Assembly (NCBI GenBank): GCA_027036915.1
Contig: JALWCD010000053.1
Coordinates: 1-12,841, forward strand
Origin: Thermodesulfatator sp.
GTDB taxonomy: Bacteria > Desulfobacterota > Thermodesulfobacteria > Thermodesulfobacteriales > Thermodesulfobacteriaceae
DNA length: 12,841 bases
Reading direction: 5' to 3'
In this document: positions 1-8,124 of the stretch, in pieces
How positions within the stretch are numbered: the stretch's first letter is position 1
Layout: every line of letters starts with the position of its first letter
Translations under genes and position numbers: made by a program
Notes under the pieces: generated by a model
The model's input: the letters and a program-made list of their open reading frames with translations, nothing else
What the model was told of the DNA's origin: nothing
The model's database searches: none

Positions 1-1
1 G

Positions 2-967
2 TTTAAGATTCACACCCTTGACGGCCGTTCGGCCTGGCTGGCCAAAAAAGGCCGGGGCTGGCCCCAGGTGGGTAAATACAAGGTCTTTCTTGAGACCTTT
101 GAAAAGCTCGCCCTTTCGGCCCTGGCACCGGCGGAACCCGGAACCCTCTACGTGGTGGATGAGATCGGAAAGATGGAGATCTTCTCCGAGGCCTTCCGCA
201 ATCGCATCCGGGAGCTCCTTTCCGGGCCAGATCCGGTGCTGGCCTCCGTGGGCTACGGAAAGATCCCCTTCCTTGAGGAGATTTTCGGTCTTGAGGAGCC
301 CGTCTTCTGCGAGATTACCCCGGAAAACCGGGACTATCTTGCAGATCGCATCCGGGTGGAGTTTGAACGCCCGGGCCGCCTCATCGTCTTCGAGGGCATA
401 GACGGCTCGGGGAAAAGCACGCTCGCCCGGGAGGTCTACCGACGGCTTAAAAAGAAAGGGCTTTCCGTGCTCCTTACCCAAGAGCCCTCCGAGGGCGAGT
501 GGGGGAAAAAGATCCGGGAACACCTCGCTAAAGGGACCCCGCTTTCCCCTCAGGCCTATGCCGAGCTTTTCCTGCGCGACCGTCGGGATCACGCCGAGCG
601 TCTCCTGGTTCCGGCCCTCTCTCAGGGAAAGATCGTCCTCTGCGACCGTTACTATCCCTCCACCTTAGCCTATCAGGGGGCGGAGGGGCTTGAGATCCGG
701 GAACTCCTACGCAAAAACGAGACCGTGGCCCCGGTTCCGGATCTCGTGGTCTTCATGGATCTTCCGGAGGATGCGGCCTTAAAGAGGATTGAGAAGAGCG
801 GAAGAAGACGCGAATTCTTTGAGAATCCGGAAAAACTAAAAAGGGTGCGGGAGATTTACCTTGAGATCCTTTCCCGTTTCCGGCATCTCCGTCTTTCGGG
901 AGAAAGACCGCTTGAGGAACTCTGCGAGGAGGTCTTAAATGCCCTACCCCATCCGGATCGTGATTGA
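2..967 (+). CDS. tmk: THEP1-type NTPase / thymidylate kinase fusion (5' partial)
   Basis: The reading frame is open from the first bases, so the start and the THEP1 Walker A lie outside the window. The first part (about 2-367) matches the C-terminal two thirds of THEP1-type nucleoside triphosphatases: FKIHTLDG at the start, VGKYKV, the Walker B DEIGKMEIFS (Asp codon at 158) and ITPENRD. From about 371 a complete thymidylate kinase follows: P-loop GIDGSGKST (395-421), TQEPS, the DRYYPSTLAYQG substrate motif (gac at 644) and an Arg-rich lid (SGRRREF). TMK phosphorylates dTMP to dTDP in the cytoplasm for dTTP synthesis. THEP1 proteins hydrolyse NTPs; their physiological role is unclear. The join has no stop or frameshift. 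A GTG at 68 (Val of QVGKYKV) could be miscalled as the start, but it lies inside the conserved domain. The 3' end overlaps the next gene by 29 bp. Confidence 0.9.
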   Translation, partial: FKIHTLDGRSAWLAKKGRGWPQVGKYKVFLETFEKLALSALAPAEPGTLYVVDEIGKMEIFSEAFRNRIRELLSGPDPVLASVGYGKIPFLEEIFGLEEPVFCEITPENRDYLADRIRVEFERPGRLIVFEGIDGSGKSTLAREVYRRLKKKGLSVLLTQEPSEGEWGKKIREHLAKGTPLSPQAYAELFLRDRRDHAERLLVPALSQGKIVLCDRYYPSTLAYQGAEGLEIRELLRKNETVAPVPDLVVFMDLPEDAALKRIEKSGRRREFFENPEKLKRVREIYLEILSRFRHLRLSGERPLEELCEEVLNALPHPDRD

Positions 968-1316
968 GGATTTAACGCTTTCCGCCGAGCTTTTTGAGAC
1001 CGAGTGCGCCCGAAGGATTTACGAAGCCCTGCCCCTTGAGGCCGAGATCAACACCTGGGGGGATGAGTTCTACTTTGCGGTCCCGGTGGAGTGTTCGCCG
1101 GACGAGACCTATACCCTTGAGGTCAAAATAGGCGATATTGGATACTGGCCCCCGGGAAAAGCCCTTGCCATCTTTTTCGGTCCCACCCCGGCCTCAACCG
1201 GGCCGGATCCGGTCCCGGCAAGCGAGGTCAACCTGGTGGGCCGCCTCCTTGACGATCCGCAAAGGCTAAAGGAGGTGCGGACCGCTCGCATTATACGCCT
1301 GGAGACCCTTTCGTAA
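939..1316 (+). CDS. Cyclophilin-like fold protein (TM1367/DUF369 family)
   Basis: This 125-residue protein matches the small single-domain family typified by Thermotoga TM1367, which has a cyclophilin-like beta-barrel. The diagnostic stretch is YWPPGKALAIFFGPTP at residues 69-84, preceded by WGDEFYFAVPV at 40-50. Length fits the whole family, so it appears intact and cytosolic, with no signal peptide or membrane segment. To my knowledge no enzymatic activity is firmly assigned to the family, so peptidyl-prolyl isomerase activity should not be assumed. The start is supported by a strong Shine-Dalgarno (GAGGAGG, 926-932) six bases before ATG. The gene begins inside the 3' end of the kinase fusion, and its TAA shares a base with the ATG of the SNF2 gene, implying translational coupling. 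Confidence 0.85.
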   Translation: MPYPIRIVIEDLTLSAELFETECARRIYEALPLEAEINTWGDEFYFAVPVECSPDETYTLEVKIGDIGYWPPGKALAIFFGPTPASTGPDPVPASEVNLVGRLLDDPQRLKEVRTARIIRLETLS

Positions 1317-4300
1317 TGGGCCGAACCCTTAAGAGCCCTCTTTTCGGAGAGTTGAATATTCCGGAAGAGGAAGTTCCCTTCTCCGAGGAAGATCTCGAAA
1401 AGGAGGTGGCCCTCTGGTGTGCGCTTCTCGGGCGGTTCAATCAGAAAGATGTCCTCGGACGGGTGGGGGAGTATCTCCGGGAAAGTCAGGGCCTTAATCT
1501 TTCCGAAAATCGTATAAGAGAAAAGCTCAAAGCCTTCTTAAAAAAGGAAGGGATCTCCTATCGGGGAACGGAGTATGTTATTCCTGGGGAGAGGGCCCTG
1601 TCTATCCTCCACGATTTTTCGCCGGAGGAGGTTCGCGAACGCGTACTTTTCGTCCGGGAAACGGTGCGAGACGAGTATTCTCTTCTTTTCCGGCCCCGCG
1701 AGGGCTGGATCCTTTCCCGGGGACTTCTTTTTGTCCCGGAGCTTTTTCCGGAGGTAAAGGAACGTTTTCCGGAATGGCGCAAGCCTCTTCGCGAGATCGG
1801 GTCCTTTTTGCCCCTTTTCCCCGAGATATTTGAAAAAGTTTCAAAAGAAATTCTTCTCGTAGTGTTAGAAGAGGTTCTTTATCGGGCCTTTGTCTGGGCC
1901 GAGGGGCCTCTCCCCCTTTGGCTTGAGGCCCTGGAGAAAGATTTTCCCTACCAAAACGAGGACTTTTTCTGGCTCCTTTTCCAGGGAGCCCTTCTTGCCG
2001 GCCGAAAAAATCTGGCTCTGAACCTTAAGGAGAGGCTTGCGACTCCCTGGCGCGGGGCCTATGCCGAGGCCCTCGTGAGATTTCTTTCCGGAGAGGCCTA
2101 TATTTCGGCCCTCAAAGAAGCCGAGGAACTTTTCCGGGCAAGCAGCCGGCGCAAGTACTTTTTGCCCGATGGCCCTTTAGGGCTTCTTACGCCGCTTATG
2201 AACTTTCTTTCCCGGGATCCGGAGCGACAGTCCTCGGTGGCACACCACTGGTCGCACCTTTTGCGTCGCGTTCCGGAAGACTGGCGGGAGGAGGTCGCCC
2301 CGCTCGGGAGATTTCTGCGGGCTCTTGTGGAAAGGAAGACGGTTTTCGTGTCCTGGGAGGAACCTTTCTCTCTGGAGGGGCTGGTCTTCCTCTGGCTTGA
2401 GGCCTTAAGCGAAGAAGATCATCCCCTCTTTAAGCCCGATGGGGCCGCGGAAGTCGCCCGGGAGCTTGAGGAGGATGGCCACCTCCTCTGGGCCCTTGAG
2501 ATCCTGGGGGCGCTTTCCCGCCACCATTCGAATCTTCGTTCAGAGGCGGAAAGACTTTCGGAGCGTATCGGTTTTCGCCCCATAATCGAACGTTTCTTTG
2601 AGGAGCCCTCCTGGGAGGAGCGTCTGGCCCGGCTGGAAAGACTCCTTGAGCCCGAGGCCCAAAAAGATTCGGAGAAGGACAATAAAAGACTGGTCTGGTT
2701 TTTTCAGCTTACGAAATACGGATTTATTCTTGAACCGGTGGAGCAGAAGCGACTTGCCCCCGGGCTATGGAGCAAGGGGCGTAAGGTATCCTTAAAACGC
2801 CTATACGAAGGAAAGTATCCTCTCAAAAACGAACACGACCGTCGAATCGCGCAATACATTCAGGAGGAAATAATCGGATACGGACGCTGGGGCAGGGTGG
2901 AATATACCTTCCGGCCGGAGGTCCTTGAGGCCCTGGCGGGGCACCCTCTAGTCTTCGACGCCCGCACCGGGGAGCATCTCGAAGTGGAGAAACTCCGGCC
3001 CAAGCTCCTTGTCGAGCGTATTCCGGAAGGGGTACGTGTAAGAATAAAACCCTGGGTCTCTCCGGAAAACGAATGGCATCTTTTCCGGGAGGGAACCCGT
3101 TTATGGATCCTGAGGCTCGATGAGCCTCTGCGGGAAATTCTTCTCCTCGTGGGGAAAGACGGCCTGGTAGTGCCGCATGAGGCCGAGGAGAGGCTGCAGA
3201 GGATCCTTCCCGGGCTCGGAAGGTGGCTTGAGGTAGAGGCGGAAGTGGCCCTGGCCGAGGGCCGGAAGGTTCCTCCAGAGAAGAAGCTGGGGCTTTTTCT
3301 GAGGCCGATGGCCGAGGGCCTGAAGCTTACGGTAAGGAGTCTCCCCCTGGGGGAAGAAGGGCCGCGTTTTGTGCCCGGACGCGGACGGGAGGAGGTTCTC
3401 GCCCGGGTGGGCGATGAGGTCCTGCGCACAAGGCGCGACCTTTTCACCGAAAGAGAAAGGTTTCAGATACTAGTCCAAAGGCTTGACCAAATCGATGAGC
3501 TTGAAAAACTCGGAGAGGCCGAATGGCTGGCTCCGGACCTTCCGAGCGCCCTTGAACTCCTTGAGACCCTCTCCGAACTCCCGCAGGAGGTCTATCGGAT
3601 CTTCTGGCCCGAAGGGGAACGCCTGAGGGTTGAAGCGGTGACGGAGGTTCCGGAGGTGAAATTTCTTTCCTCCGGCGAGTGGTTCGAGGTTAAGGGAAGG
3701 TTAAAGCTTGCGGAGGGAGAGATAGATCTCGGAGAGGTTCTGAAACATCTTGGAGAAAGCCGCGGACGCTTCGTACCCCTTGAGGAAGGCCGTTTTCTGG
3801 CCCTGAAGGAGGAAATTTATCGGGGCCTTAAGGAACTCGCCGAACTTGCGGAGATCCGGAGAAACCGGACCCTGATTCATCCCTTAAAGGCTTTAGCTCT
3901 TCGGGAAGAAGGCCTTCGAACGGAGGGGGACGAGGGCTGGCGGGAATTTCGCCGCCGGCTCGAGGCGGTCTTTAATGAGAATCCCGATCCCCCTTCCGGG
4001 CTTCGGGCCGAACTCAGGCCCTATCAGCTTGAGGGCTATCGCTGGCTCTGGCGGCTCTATCGTCTGGGGTTCGGAGGGTGTCTGGCCGACGACATGGGGC
4101 TGGGAAAGACGGTCCAGACCCTGGCCTTACTCCTTGCCGTAGCGGAAAAGGGCCCCTCCCTGGTGGTGGCCCCGGCCTCGGTGCTTTCGGTCTGGCAGGA
4201 GGAGACCCGAAAGTTTGCCCCGGATCTCCGCCTCGTCCCGCTTGCCGAGGTAGAATCGCGCTCTGCGGCCCTGGAGAGGGCCTCCCCGGGAGAAGTCTTT

Positions 4301-5383
4301 CTGGTCTCCTACGGGCTTCTCCAGCAGGAGGAGACCGCGGAGCTTCTCAAGAGGGTTTCCTGGAACGTGGTGGTCCTGGACGAGGCCCAGCATATCAAGA
4401 ACTACCGCACCAAACGGGCCCGACACGCCTACGCCCTTTCCGCCCGTTTCCGTCTGGCCACCACCGGGACCCCGGTGGAAAACCGCCTGGAGGAACTCTG
4501 GGCCCTTTTCCGCTTCCTGAATCCGGGTTTTCTGGGCTCCCATGAAGAGTTCCGGCGGCGTTTCGTAATCCCCATCGAGAAGGAGAAGAATGCCGAAGCC
4601 AGGCGGCGACTGCGGCGTATAATAAAACCCTTCCTCCTGCGACGCACCAAGGCCGAAGTGCTGGAGGATCTTCCGCCTAAAACCGAGGTCACCGTGCCGG
4701 TGGCGCTTTCTCCGGAGGAAAAACGCTACTACGAGATCCTTAGACTTAAGGCCCTTCAGGAAATCGAGGCCGCGGATCGTCCGGAAAAGAAACGTTTCAC
4801 CCTCCTCTCGCAACTCACCCGTCTCAGGCTTTTTTGTGCAAGCCCGCGGCTGGTTTTTCCGGAAGAAGCCCTTCCGGAAAGCAAGCTTGAGACCCTGCTT
4901 GAGCTTCTGGAGGAGGCCCTTTCCGCCGGACACCGGGTGCTGGTCTTCAGCCAGTTTGTGAAGTTCCTGCGCCGCCTGGAAGAAGCCCTGAGGGAGAGAA
5001 GCATGGAGTATCTAAGCCTTTACGGGAGCACCCCTTCGGCCGAAAGGGCCAGACGGGTGGAGGATTTCCGGCGGGGCACAGTGCGAATCTTTCTTCTTTC
5101 ACTTAAGGCTGGGGGGTTCGGCCTCAACCTCACCGTGGCGGACCACGTAATTCTGTGCGACCCGTGGTGGAATCCCGCGGTGGAGCTTCAGGCCACCGAT
5201 CGGGTCCACCGCCTGGGCCAGAGCCGCCCGGTGACCATCTACCGGCTGGTGACGAGGGATACGGTGGAGGAAAAGGTGCAGACCCTCCAGCAGGAGAAAC
5301 GGGATCTGGCCGAGGCCCTACTTTCCGAAACCGGTCCTCCCTCAACCCTCGACTGGGAAACCCTTCTTGAACTTTTGCGTTAA
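1316..5383 (+). CDS. Large SNF2-family DNA-dependent ATPase/helicase
   Basis: This 1355-residue protein has a C-terminal SNF2 motor of two RecA-like lobes. Visible motifs are LRPYQLEGY (Gln 904), Walker A ADDMGLGKT (Lys 931), DEAQ at 1022-1025 in place of DEAH, TGTPVENR from 1050, the second-lobe VLVFSQF from 1208, GGFGLNL, and the arginine-finger region ATDRVHRLGQ at 1293-1302. Just upstream is the bacterial SNF2-associated region, with WFEV at 789-792 and RFVPLEEGRFLAL at 818-830. The first 600 or so residues are mainly helical, with Leu/Glu-rich repeat-like helices around 190-350. The protein has few cysteines and no SWIM zinc finger. Such proteins translocate on duplex DNA and remodel protein-DNA complexes; the target here is unknown. 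The ATG overlaps the preceding TAA (TAATG), with a weak GGAG at 1301-1304. No restriction or methylation genes are adjacent, so a defence role is not indicated. Confidence 0.93.
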   Translation: MGRTLKSPLFGELNIPEEEVPFSEEDLEKEVALWCALLGRFNQKDVLGRVGEYLRESQGLNLSENRIREKLKAFLKKEGISYRGTEYVIPGERALSILHDFSPEEVRERVLFVRETVRDEYSLLFRPREGWILSRGLLFVPELFPEVKERFPEWRKPLREIGSFLPLFPEIFEKVSKEILLVVLEEVLYRAFVWAEGPLPLWLEALEKDFPYQNEDFFWLLFQGALLAGRKNLALNLKERLATPWRGAYAEALVRFLSGEAYISALKEAEELFRASSRRKYFLPDGPLGLLTPLMNFLSRDPERQSSVAHHWSHLLRRVPEDWREEVAPLGRFLRALVERKTVFVSWEEPFSLEGLVFLWLEALSEEDHPLFKPDGAAEVARELEEDGHLLWALEILGALSRHHSNLRSEAERLSERIGFRPIIERFFEEPSWEERLARLERLLEPEAQKDSEKDNKRLVWFFQLTKYGFILEPVEQKRLAPGLWSKGRKVSLKRLYEGKYPLKNEHDRRIAQYIQEEIIGYGRWGRVEYTFRPEVLEALAGHPLVFDARTGEHLEVEKLRPKLLVERIPEGVRVRIKPWVSPENEWHLFREGTRLWILRLDEPLREILLLVGKDGLVVPHEAEERLQRILPGLGRWLEVEAEVALAEGRKVPPEKKLGLFLRPMAEGLKLTVRSLPLGEEGPRFVPGRGREEVLARVGDEVLRTRRDLFTERERFQILVQRLDQIDELEKLGEAEWLAPDLPSALELLETLSELPQEVYRIFWPEGERLRVEAVTEVPEVKFLSSGEWFEVKGRLKLAEGEIDLGEVLKHLGESRGRFVPLEEGRFLALKEEIYRGLKELAELAEIRRNRTLIHPLKALALREEGLRTEGDEGWREFRRRLEAVFNENPDPPSGLRAELRPYQLEGYRWLWRLYRLGFGGCLADDMGLGKTVQTLALLLAVAEKGPSLVVAPASVLSVWQEETRKFAPDLRLVPLAEVESRSAALERASPGEVFLVSYGLLQQEETAELLKRVSWNVVVLDEAQHIKNYRTKRARHAYALSARFRLATTGTPVENRLEELWALFRFLNPGFLGSHEEFRRRFVIPIEKEKNAEARRRLRRIIKPFLLRRTKAEVLEDLPPKTEVTVPVALSPEEKRYYEILRLKALQEIEAADRPEKKRFTLLSQLTRLRLFCASPRLVFPEEALPESKLETLLELLEEALSAGHRVLVFSQFVKFLRRLEEALRERSMEYLSLYGSTPSAERARRVEDFRRGTVRIFLLSLKAGGFGLNLTVADHVILCDPWWNPAVELQATDRVHRLGQSRPVTIYRLVTRDTVEEKVQTLQQEKRDLAEALLSETGPPSTLDWETLLELLR

Positions 5384-5404
5384 AGCCTTTTTTTGAGATA
5401 AAAT
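5375..5404 (+). promoter_or_regulatory. Candidate sigma-70-type promoter for the efflux operon
   Basis: TTGCGT (5375-5380) and TAAAAT (5399-5404) are separated by 18 bp, overlapping the SNF2 stop codon. The expected transcription start, about seven bases after the -10 box, falls on or next to the ATG at 5411. The 27-bp gap contains no Shine-Dalgarno, so a leaderless mRNA is plausible. The -35 match is only partial. Confidence 0.35.
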
Positions 5405-5410
5405 ACCTCC

Positions 5411-6547
5411 ATGTCCGCTCGTTCCAGGAAGCTGGTTCTGGGGTTCCTCGCCCTCCTTCTCCTGTTTCTTCTTCTGGCCCTGATTCGTTTCCTCTGGCAC
5501 CGGCATCTTTACGCCGTAACCAACGCCGTCTTCGTGGAGACCGACCGCCTGGTCCTGGTCTCCTTTGACAAGGTAAACGGAAGGCTCAAAAAACTCCTAA
5601 AGCGCGAGGGGGAGGCCGTAAGGAAGGGGGAGATTCTTGCGCGCCTGGATTCCACCACCTACGCCTTAAAGGTTAAGGCCCTTGAGGAGGAACTTTCGGC
5701 CCTTGGGGAAAAAGCGGCCGCCATTTCCCTGGAGATAGAGAGGCTCCGGAGGGAGATCGCCCTAAGAGAGGCTCAGGTCCGGGATCAGGTCGCACGTCTT
5801 AAGGCCGAAAGGGAGGCCCTGGCGCACGAGCGCTCGGCCTTAAGGGTGGAGCTTTCCCAGGCCGAGCGCGACCTTGCCCGTCTGAGACGTCTCTTTTCCG
5901 AAAGGCTTATCCCCGAACACCGCCTTGAGGAGGCCGAAACCCGGGTCCTCTCCCTCCGGGAAAGGGAAAAGGCCCTTTCGGCCCGCATCAGGGCCCTTTC
6001 TTCCGCCATCCGGGGGGCGGAGAGGGAACGGGAGATCGTTTTAAACCAAAAGAAACTCGTTTCCGAGAAGGAAAAGGAACTTTCGGCCCTGAGGGCCCAG
6101 ATCAGAGCCCGGGAGAAGGCCCTCTCCGAGGCCGAAACCCTCCTTGCCTACTGTGAGCTAAAGAGTCCGGTCTCGGGCTACATCGCCAAACGCTTTCACG
6201 CCGAAGGCGACGTGGTGGCCCCGGGGGAGCCGGTCTACGCGGTGGTGGATTTTACGAAACTCTACATCCTGGTCCTTCTTGAGGAAACCAAGCTCCGGGG
6301 GGTGAAACCAGGCTGTGAGGCCAGGATCCGAATCGACGCTTATCCCGGGGTGGAGTTCCACGGGGTGGTCACGGCGGTGCTTCCGGCCACCGCCGCAAAA
6401 TTTGCCCTGGTACCCCGCGATATCTCCGCCGGGGAATTCACCAAGGTGGCCCAGAGGGTCCCGGTCAAGATCAAAATTACCAGAGGGAATGTCTCTCTTT
6501 TAAGAGTTGGACTCGGAGGAGAGGTCGAGATCAGAAGGAAATTCTAA
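5411..6547 (+). CDS. EmrA/HlyD-type membrane fusion protein
   Basis: The 378-residue periplasmic adaptor links an inner-membrane pump to an outer-membrane channel. A single N-terminal membrane anchor spans about residues 8-25 after a basic RSRK, so the bulk is periplasmic. The first half of the barrel-sandwich (lipoyl-like) domain is VNGRLKKLLKREGEAVRKGE, near 55-75. A long charged coiled-coil hairpin (about 85-245) follows, then the second lipoyl half (KSPVSGYI at 251-258, then AEGDVVAPGEPVYAVVD), and a beta-barrel region with TKVAQRVPVKIKI. This order and the VAQRVPVKI ending resemble EmrA and its relatives. The start lacks a Shine-Dalgarno, but no other start fits ahead of the membrane helix. 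Its TAA overlaps the ATG of the MFS gene by one base. The exported substrate cannot be read from the sequence. Confidence 0.92.
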   Translation: MSARSRKLVLGFLALLLLFLLLALIRFLWHRHLYAVTNAVFVETDRLVLVSFDKVNGRLKKLLKREGEAVRKGEILARLDSTTYALKVKALEEELSALGEKAAAISLEIERLRREIALREAQVRDQVARLKAEREALAHERSALRVELSQAERDLARLRRLFSERLIPEHRLEEAETRVLSLREREKALSARIRALSSAIRGAEREREIVLNQKKLVSEKEKELSALRAQIRAREKALSEAETLLAYCELKSPVSGYIAKRFHAEGDVVAPGEPVYAVVDFTKLYILVLLEETKLRGVKPGCEARIRIDAYPGVEFHGVVTAVLPATAAKFALVPRDISAGEFTKVAQRVPVKIKITRGNVSLLRVGLGGEVEIRRKF

Positions 6548-8124
6548 TGGCCGAGGCCCCGTTCAGAGAAAGTTTCTATTTTCCGGTCTCCTCCCTTGAT
6601 CGGGCCGTAATCACTTTCATCGTCATGACCGGTTTTTTCATGGCCATCCTGGATACCACCATCGTGGACATAGTGGTGCCCAAAATGATGGGGCCGCTTT
6701 CCACCGATCTTTACGGCATTCAGTGGGTGATCACGGCTTACATGACCGCGGCCGCGGCGGGCCTCATCTTTGTGGTCTCCCTTGCGCCGAGGATCGGCTA
6801 CGCCTGGACTTTTCTGGCCGGTCTGGCCCTTTTCACCCTCTCTTCAGCCATGTGCGGAATGAGCGGTAGCCTGTCCTCCATGGTCTTCTGGCGAGTGGTA
6901 CAGGGGCTGGGGGAGGCCTTCATCGCGGCCTCGGCCCAGACCATCCTGCTGGCGGTCTATCCACCGGAACGACAGGGACTGGCCATGGGTATCTTCGGCC
7001 TGGGGGTAAGCTTCGCCCCGGCCCTGGGGCCCACCCTGGGTGGGTTCCTTACCGAACACCTCTCCTGGCGCTGGGTCTTTTACGTAAACCTTCCGGTGGG
7101 GATCCTGAATCTTGTCGCCGGAATCTTTTTCCTCCCCCGCGGCCTCGGCCGCACCGGACGCTTCGTCTTCAACCCTCTGAGTTACTTCTTTCTCACCTCT
7201 TTTACCGTCTCCCTCCTGGTGCTTCTTTCCAGGGGCCAGCAACTGGGCTGGTTTCAGTCGCGGCTTATCGGGCTCCTGGCCTTTATCGCCGCCCTAAGCC
7301 TCATCGCCTACCTTATAAGCGAAATCCTCTCCCGGAAACCCCTCCTTGACCTTTCCATCTACCTCATCCCGAGTTTCGGCCTTACCATGGCTTATCATTT
7401 CTTCGTCCTGGGCTTTTCCATGTATCAGGTCTTCTACCTCCTTCCCCTTTATTACGAAAATCTCAAAGGACTCACCACCTTCCAGGCCGGGCTCCACATG
7501 CTGGCCTTTGCAAGCTTCATCGGACTCTTTTCCGTGATCTCCGGAGCCCTAAGCGACCGCTTCCGCCCGGAATACCTTCTCATGGTGAGCTTTCTTATTT
7601 ACTCCGCAACCTCTCTTTTCCTCCTTCCACGTTTAAATTACTACACTCCGGCCCTTACGGCCGCTCTCTATACCGTGCCTTTAGGTATGGCCATTGGAAC
7701 TTTCTTTCCCCCGCTTACCCGGATCACCTTAAGCAACCTCGGTCCCAGGACCGGCCTCGGAGTGGTTCTTATGCATTATCAGCGCTTTATCGGGGGCTCC
7801 TTCGGCACGGCCCTTGCCACCAACACCCTGACCTACCGCACCGACTTTCACCTCCAGGAAATGACCGCCCTTCAAAACCCGGTTCTGGTCTCAAGGGCCA
7901 TAGAGCGCGGAGCTTCCCTTTTTGATCGTTTTTTCCCTTCGGAGATTGCCCTGCACAAGGCCAAGGCCCTCTTTCTGAGGCTTGAAACCCTTTATGCCGC
8001 AAGCTACGCCTTTCAGGACGCCTTCCGCCGTACCTATTACTGGGCCCTCCTCGGGGCGATCTTTCTTTTTATCCTTTTTTTCAGGACTCTGTGCCGGGAA
8101 ATTTTACCGCGGAGGACACCATGA
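6547..8124 (+). CDS. DHA2-family MFS efflux transporter (EmrB/QacA type)
   Basis: The 525-residue integral membrane protein has the length and hydrophobic pattern of 14-helix DHA2 drug:proton antiporters. Family markers are ILDTTIVDIVVP in the first helix (Asp 36), IQWVITAY at 59-66, motif B FWRVVQGLGEA with Arg 116, and the antiporter motif C GLGVSFAPALGPTLGG at 151-166, followed by WRWVFYVNLPVGI. The motif A loop (LAPRIGYAWTF) is less charged than the usual G-x-LADRxGRR pattern, which may be a lineage variant. It acts in the inner membrane with the adaptor encoded upstream and the TolC-like channel downstream, expelling hydrophobic compounds at the expense of the proton gradient. Shine-Dalgarno AAGGA (6535-6539) precedes the start by seven bases. 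The stop overlaps the next ATG as ATGA. Confidence 0.93.
   Translation: MAEAPFRESFYFPVSSLDRAVITFIVMTGFFMAILDTTIVDIVVPKMMGPLSTDLYGIQWVITAYMTAAAAGLIFVVSLAPRIGYAWTFLAGLALFTLSSAMCGMSGSLSSMVFWRVVQGLGEAFIAASAQTILLAVYPPERQGLAMGIFGLGVSFAPALGPTLGGFLTEHLSWRWVFYVNLPVGILNLVAGIFFLPRGLGRTGRFVFNPLSYFFLTSFTVSLLVLLSRGQQLGWFQSRLIGLLAFIAALSLIAYLISEILSRKPLLDLSIYLIPSFGLTMAYHFFVLGFSMYQVFYLLPLYYENLKGLTTFQAGLHMLAFASFIGLFSVISGALSDRFRPEYLLMVSFLIYSATSLFLLPRLNYYTPALTAALYTVPLGMAIGTFFPPLTRITLSNLGPRTGLGVVLMHYQRFIGGSFGTALATNTLTYRTDFHLQEMTALQNPVLVSRAIERGASLFDRFFPSEIALHKAKALFLRLETLYAASYAFQDAFRRTYYWALLGAIFLFILFFRTLCREILPRRTP
8111..8115 (+). promoter_or_regulatory. Shine-Dalgarno that fixes the TolC-like start
   Basis: GGAGG lies five bases before the ATG at 8121. 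It favours that codon over the in-frame ATG at 8091, which would put ten extra residues in front of the signal peptide. Confidence 0.75.

Noticed and set aside
2860-3447. A 195-codon minus-strand frame rich in Arg and Ser
   Set aside because: Arg/Ser/Pro-rich composition is typical of the reverse complement of Glu/Leu/Arg-rich coding DNA, and the plus-strand SNF2 frame is continuous here.
4127-4933. A 268-codon open frame on the minus strand inside the SNF2 gene
   Set aside because: It lies opposite the conserved SNF2 motor, has no recognisable domain, and its composition is that of an antisense shadow of GC-rich coding sequence.
1316-5383. SNF2 gene as part of a DISARM or other phage-defence island
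   Set aside because: No methyltransferase, phospholipase-D-like, DUF1998 or restriction gene is nearby. The neighbours are nucleotide metabolism and efflux genes.
5384-5410. Seven-T run after the SNF2 stop as a Rho-independent terminator
   Set aside because: No GC-rich stem precedes the T run (5388-5394).
8091-8120. Upstream ATG for the TolC-like gene
   Set aside because: It would add MPGNFTAEDT before a clean signal peptide. The ATG at 8121 has GGAGG at five bases and an ATGA overlap with the MFS stop.
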